Below are positions 5,251 through 7,517 of a DNA stretch of 7,517 bases, one piece after another. The DNA is taken from assembly GCA_025356915.1 (NCBI GenBank), contig JANXQG010000414.1, positions 1 through 7,517 of the forward strand, written 5' to 3'. The stretch's first letter is position 1. The number at the start of each line of letters is the position of its first letter. This DNA is from Planctomycetota bacterium. Lineage in GTDB: Bacteria; Planctomycetota; Planctomycetia; Pirellulales; Thermoguttaceae. Under the pieces are notes generated by a model. It did not search any database. It was not told the DNA's origin and saw nothing but the letters and a program-made list of their open reading frames with translations. The translations under genes were made by a program, and so were the position numbers.

Positions 5251-6663
5251 CTATCCGACGGTCCCCTCCATTTGCAGTTCGATCAAGCGATTCATTTCCA
5301 ACGCGTACTCCATCGGCAGTTCTTTGACCAATGGCTCGATAAACCCGCTGACGATCATCGTCGATGCCTCGGCTTCACTCAGCCCACGGCTGGCAAGATA
5401 GAATAATTGTTCCTCGCCGATCCGCGACACGCTGGCCTCGTGGCCGATCATCACATCTTGCTCTTCAATCTCCAGGTAAGGATAGGTATCGCTTCGGCTC
5501 TGGGGATCGAGGATTAGGGCATCGCAGACGACGCTGGACTTTGACTTCTTCGCTCCCGGCATCACCTTGCACAGGCCACGATAGCTTGCCCGGCCGCCAT
5601 TTTTGGAGATCGACTTCGAGACGATGCGGCTCGATGTGTGCGGGGCGCAGTGGACCACCTTGGCGCCGGCGTCTTGGTGTTGGCCGGCGGAAGCAAAAGC
5701 CACGGAAAGCACTTCGCCGCGAGCGCCAGGCTCCATCATGTAAATGGCCGGGTATTTCATCGTCAGGCGGCTGCCAAGGTTGCCATCCACCCATTCGACA
5801 AGCGAATCGCCGTAGGCCATGGCCCGCTTGGTGACTAGGTTATAGATATTGTTGGCCCAGTTCTGGATCGTCGTATAGCGGACGCGGGAACCTCGTTTGG
5901 CGATCACTTCGACCACGGCCGAATGGAGACTTTCGGTGCTGTACATGGGGGCCGTGCAGCCTTCCACGTAATGCACCTGAGCACCTTCGTCAACGATGAT
6001 AAGCGTCCGCTCGAACTGCCCCATGTTGGCCGCGTTGATGCGGAAATAGGCCTGTAAGGGAAATTCGATCTTCAAACCCTTGGGCACATAAATGAACGAG
6101 CCGCCCGACCAGACAGCCGAGTTCAGCGCGGCGAATTTGTTATCGGTAGGCGGGATGATCGTGCTGAAATACTCGCGCAGCAGATCTGGATATTCGCGCA
6201 CGGCCGAGTCCGTGTCGGTGAAGATCACCCCCTGCTTGGCCAGATCCTCGCGCAGGGAACCGTAGACGACCTCGCTCTCATACTGGGCCTTGACGCCAGA
6301 CAAAAACTTCTTCTCGGCTTCGGGAATCCCCAACTTGTCGAACGTGTTCTTGATCTCCGCCGGCACGTCTTCCCAGGAGCGGCTCTGGCTCTCGGTTGGC
6401 TTGAGGTAATAGAATATATCCTGAAAATTGATATTGATTTGCCCGCCCCAAAGCGGCATCGGCTTGGCATTGAAGATATCCAAGCTCTTGAGGCGAAACT
6501 CCCGCATCCACGGCGGTTCGCACTTCATCTCGGAGATTTCTTCGACGATCTTGCGATCCAACCCCTTGCGAGCCTTGAATACATAGTGCTCTTCGTTGCG
6601 GAAATCATACTTATTGATTTCGCCCAGCATATCCCCGTGGCGGGGTTTGGTATCCGTTGCCAT
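5251..6663 (-). CDS. sufB: SufB, Fe-S cluster assembly scaffold
   Basis: The protein has 470 residues counted from ATG 6663 (MATDTKPRHG), a normal SufB length. Key residues known from E. coli work are present: C236 in EGCTAP (corresponding to C254 or close to it), C380 in SVVCDALIL (C405), and H408-E409 in IGHEAS (H433/E434). The QNWANN and RASYRGL beta-helix segments and the GEEQLFYLASRGL helix are also typical. SufB receives sulfur and binds the nascent cluster with SufD, driven by SufC. An in-frame ATG at 6690 would add nine residues (MPFRCFGRS), but the only strong AGGAGA (6717-6712) is 21 bases from it. I prefer 6663, whose own Shine-Dalgarno is weak. A separate promoter in the 205-base gap after sufC is possible; I saw no clear one. 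Confidence 0.97.
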   Translation of the reverse strand: MATDTKPRHGDMLGEINKYDFRNEEHYVFKARKGLDRKIVEEISEMKCEPPWMREFRLKSLDIFNAKPMPLWGGQININFQDIFYYLKPTESQSRSWEDVPAEIKNTFDKLGIPEAEKKFLSGVKAQYESEVVYGSLREDLAKQGVIFTDTDSAVREYPDLLREYFSTIIPPTDNKFAALNSAVWSGGSFIYVPKGLKIEFPLQAYFRINAANMGQFERTLIIVDEGAQVHYVEGCTAPMYSTESLHSAVVEVIAKRGSRVRYTTIQNWANNIYNLVTKRAMAYGDSLVEWVDGNLGSRLTMKYPAIYMMEPGARGEVLSVAFASAGQHQDAGAKVVHCAPHTSSRIVSKSISKNGGRASYRGLCKVMPGAKKSKSSVVCDALILDPQSRSDTYPYLEIEEQDVMIGHEASVSRIGEEQLFYLASRGLSEAEASTMIVSGFIEPLVKELPMEYALEMNRLIELQMEGTVG

Positions 6664-6793
6664 CGATCTGCCGAAACACCGGAAAGGCATGTAAATGCCA
6701 GCGGGATTTCGTCTCCTGATTACATTGTTAAAATCCTATATTCGGGCTTCGTACTTTGGACCTAGTGTACTGTCTCCGAATTGTCGTATCTGT

Positions 6794-6841
6794 TGGAGTC
6801 CTGGCTTTAGCCGGTAAATGCCGCCTAAAGGCGGGACTCCA
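6794..6841. repeat. Compound inverted repeat between sufC and sufB
   Basis: The arms at 6794-6814 and 6821-6841 match as inverted copies at 18 of 21 positions, with a 6-base loop (TAAATG). Each arm is itself a small palindrome: GGCTTTAGCC-like in the first, and CCGCCTAAAGGCGG in the second. The element can therefore form one long stem or two short ones. It lies 27 bases past the sufC stop and about 130 bases before sufB. It has no U-tract, so it fits an mRNA processing/stabilising or dispersed palindromic element better than an intrinsic terminator. Confidence 0.75.
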
Positions 6842-6868
6842 GCGATTGCCATAAATCACTACACTGGT

Positions 6869-7517
6869 TCAGCCCGCATTTGCTGTTGCCATCGCCAACA
6901 GTGCCGCCTCGTCGGCCTGAGCATCGGGATGGGCGGCTCGGACGCGGTCATAACCCTGCTTGTGCAATTCCATGGCCAGTTCTGGCCCGCCCGACTCCAC
7001 AATCCGGCCGCCAAGCATCACATGCGTGAATTGCGGCTGGTTGTACTCTAATAGTTGTTCGTGGTGCGTAATGATAAGGATTCCCATTTTGTGGCCGCCA
7101 ATCTGCGCGATGCTCTGGCTGGCCAGACGCACGGCGTCAACGTCTAGTCCGCTGTCCGTCTCATCCAGCACAGCGAACTTCGGTTGCAGCATGGCCATCT
7201 GTAGAATCTCAGCCCGCTTCGATTCGCCACCGGAAAAACCATCGTTGACATAGCGGCGGGCGAACTCCTGATCGACACGGAGTTTGTCCATTTTCTCACG
7301 CAATTCCTTGCGGAATTCACGCATGGGGATCAGTTCTTCGCCTTCTTTGCGGTTCGGCCGGCGGACATTTGTCACGGCGTGGCGAAGGAAGTCGGCCATC
7401 TTCACGCCCGGAATCGCTACCGGTCGCTGGAAGGCCAGGAACAAACCAGCACGAGCGCGCTCGTGCGGTTCCATGGCCAGCAGGTCCTCGCCGTTGAGTT
7501 CGATCCGGCCGGCGGTG
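6869..7517 (-). CDS. sufC: SufC, ABC-type ATPase of the SUF system (N-terminus cut by window edge)
   Basis: About 215 codons are visible; roughly the first 40, with Walker A, lie beyond the right edge. The reading frame is open from the edge (TAGRIELNGEDLLAMEPHER). The in-frame ATG at 7474 is internal, because the residues before it match SufC. Visible ATPase motifs are the Q-loop in LAFQRPVAIPGV, signature FSGGESKRAEILQM, Walker B and the catalytic glutamate in VLDETDSGLD, and the switch histidine in LIITHHEQLL. The SufC-specific DETDSGLD and THxxxLL forms separate it from transport ATPases. SufC hydrolyses ATP to drive conformational change in SufBD during cluster assembly. It is upstream of sufB on the same strand. 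Confidence 0.97.
   Translation of the reverse strand, partial: TAGRIELNGEDLLAMEPHERARAGLFLAFQRPVAIPGVKMADFLRHAVTNVRRPNRKEGEELIPMREFRKELREKMDKLRVDQEFARRYVNDGFSGGESKRAEILQMAMLQPKFAVLDETDSGLDVDAVRLASQSIAQIGGHKMGILIITHHEQLLEYNQPQFTHVMLGGRIVESGGPELAMELHKQGYDRVRAAHPDAQADEAALLAMATANAG

Noticed and set aside
4759..5406. A 215-codon plus-strand open frame across the sufD/sufB junction
   Set aside because: It lies opposite two clearly recognised genes, and its translation is low-complexity Arg/Ser-rich with no family resemblance.
6691..6790. sufB promoter or Fe-S regulator (Rrf2/SufR-type) operator
   Set aside because: TATAGG (6740-6735, minus strand) has no acceptable -35 at 16-18 bases, and I saw no convincing palindromic operator matching a known SUF regulator site.

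Overview
The window looks like a GC-rich bacterial chromosome segment, most likely from the phylum Planctomycetota. This is inferred from three things: a SUF iron-sulfur operon ordered sufC-sufB-sufD-Rieske-sufT, a small WXG100-like helical gene beside a CheY-like receiver, and a dense scatter of short palindromic repeats of the kind I associate with planctomycete genomes. No rRNA or tRNA marker is present, so the assignment stays tentative.

Right half (about 3135-7517, all on the minus strand): the SUF operon. In transcription order it is sufC (ATPase, cut by the right edge), a 205-base gap with a compound inverted repeat, sufB, sufD one base after the sufB stop, a Rieske [2Fe-2S] ferredoxin overlapping sufD by 8 bases, a 68-base gap with two repeat copies, and sufT (MIP18/DUF59). 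SufB, SufC and SufD form the scaffold on which clusters are assembled. SufT is a maturation factor and the Rieske protein a likely electron carrier or client. No sulfur donor (sufS, sufU or sufE) lies in the window.

Middle (1359-3134): a 264-base divergent intergenic region with a possible plus-strand promoter and a hairpin repeat, then the only plus-strand gene. It encodes a 502-residue membrane protein of unknown function with two TM-pair plus soluble-domain halves. It converges on sufT with 3 bases between the stops.

Left half (1-1358, minus strand): a tight cluster of a stand-alone response regulator, a WXG100-like protein (ATGA overlap), a 194-residue helical protein and the start of a fourth gene (ATGA overlap). 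I infer a type VII secretion-like or envelope-associated module under phospho-signalling control; the rest lies beyond the left edge.

The most striking feature is repeat DNA invading genes. At least five repeat types occur in 7.5 kb. A heptanucleotide tandem repeat encodes a heptapeptide-repeat tail, and its last unit leads into the Shine-Dalgarno of the next gene. The same kind of repeat plus a palindromic element appear to make an in-frame insert in SufD. The same palindrome, identical over 22 bases, forms the last residues of the membrane protein, and a diverged copy supplies the stop codon of the Rieske gene.
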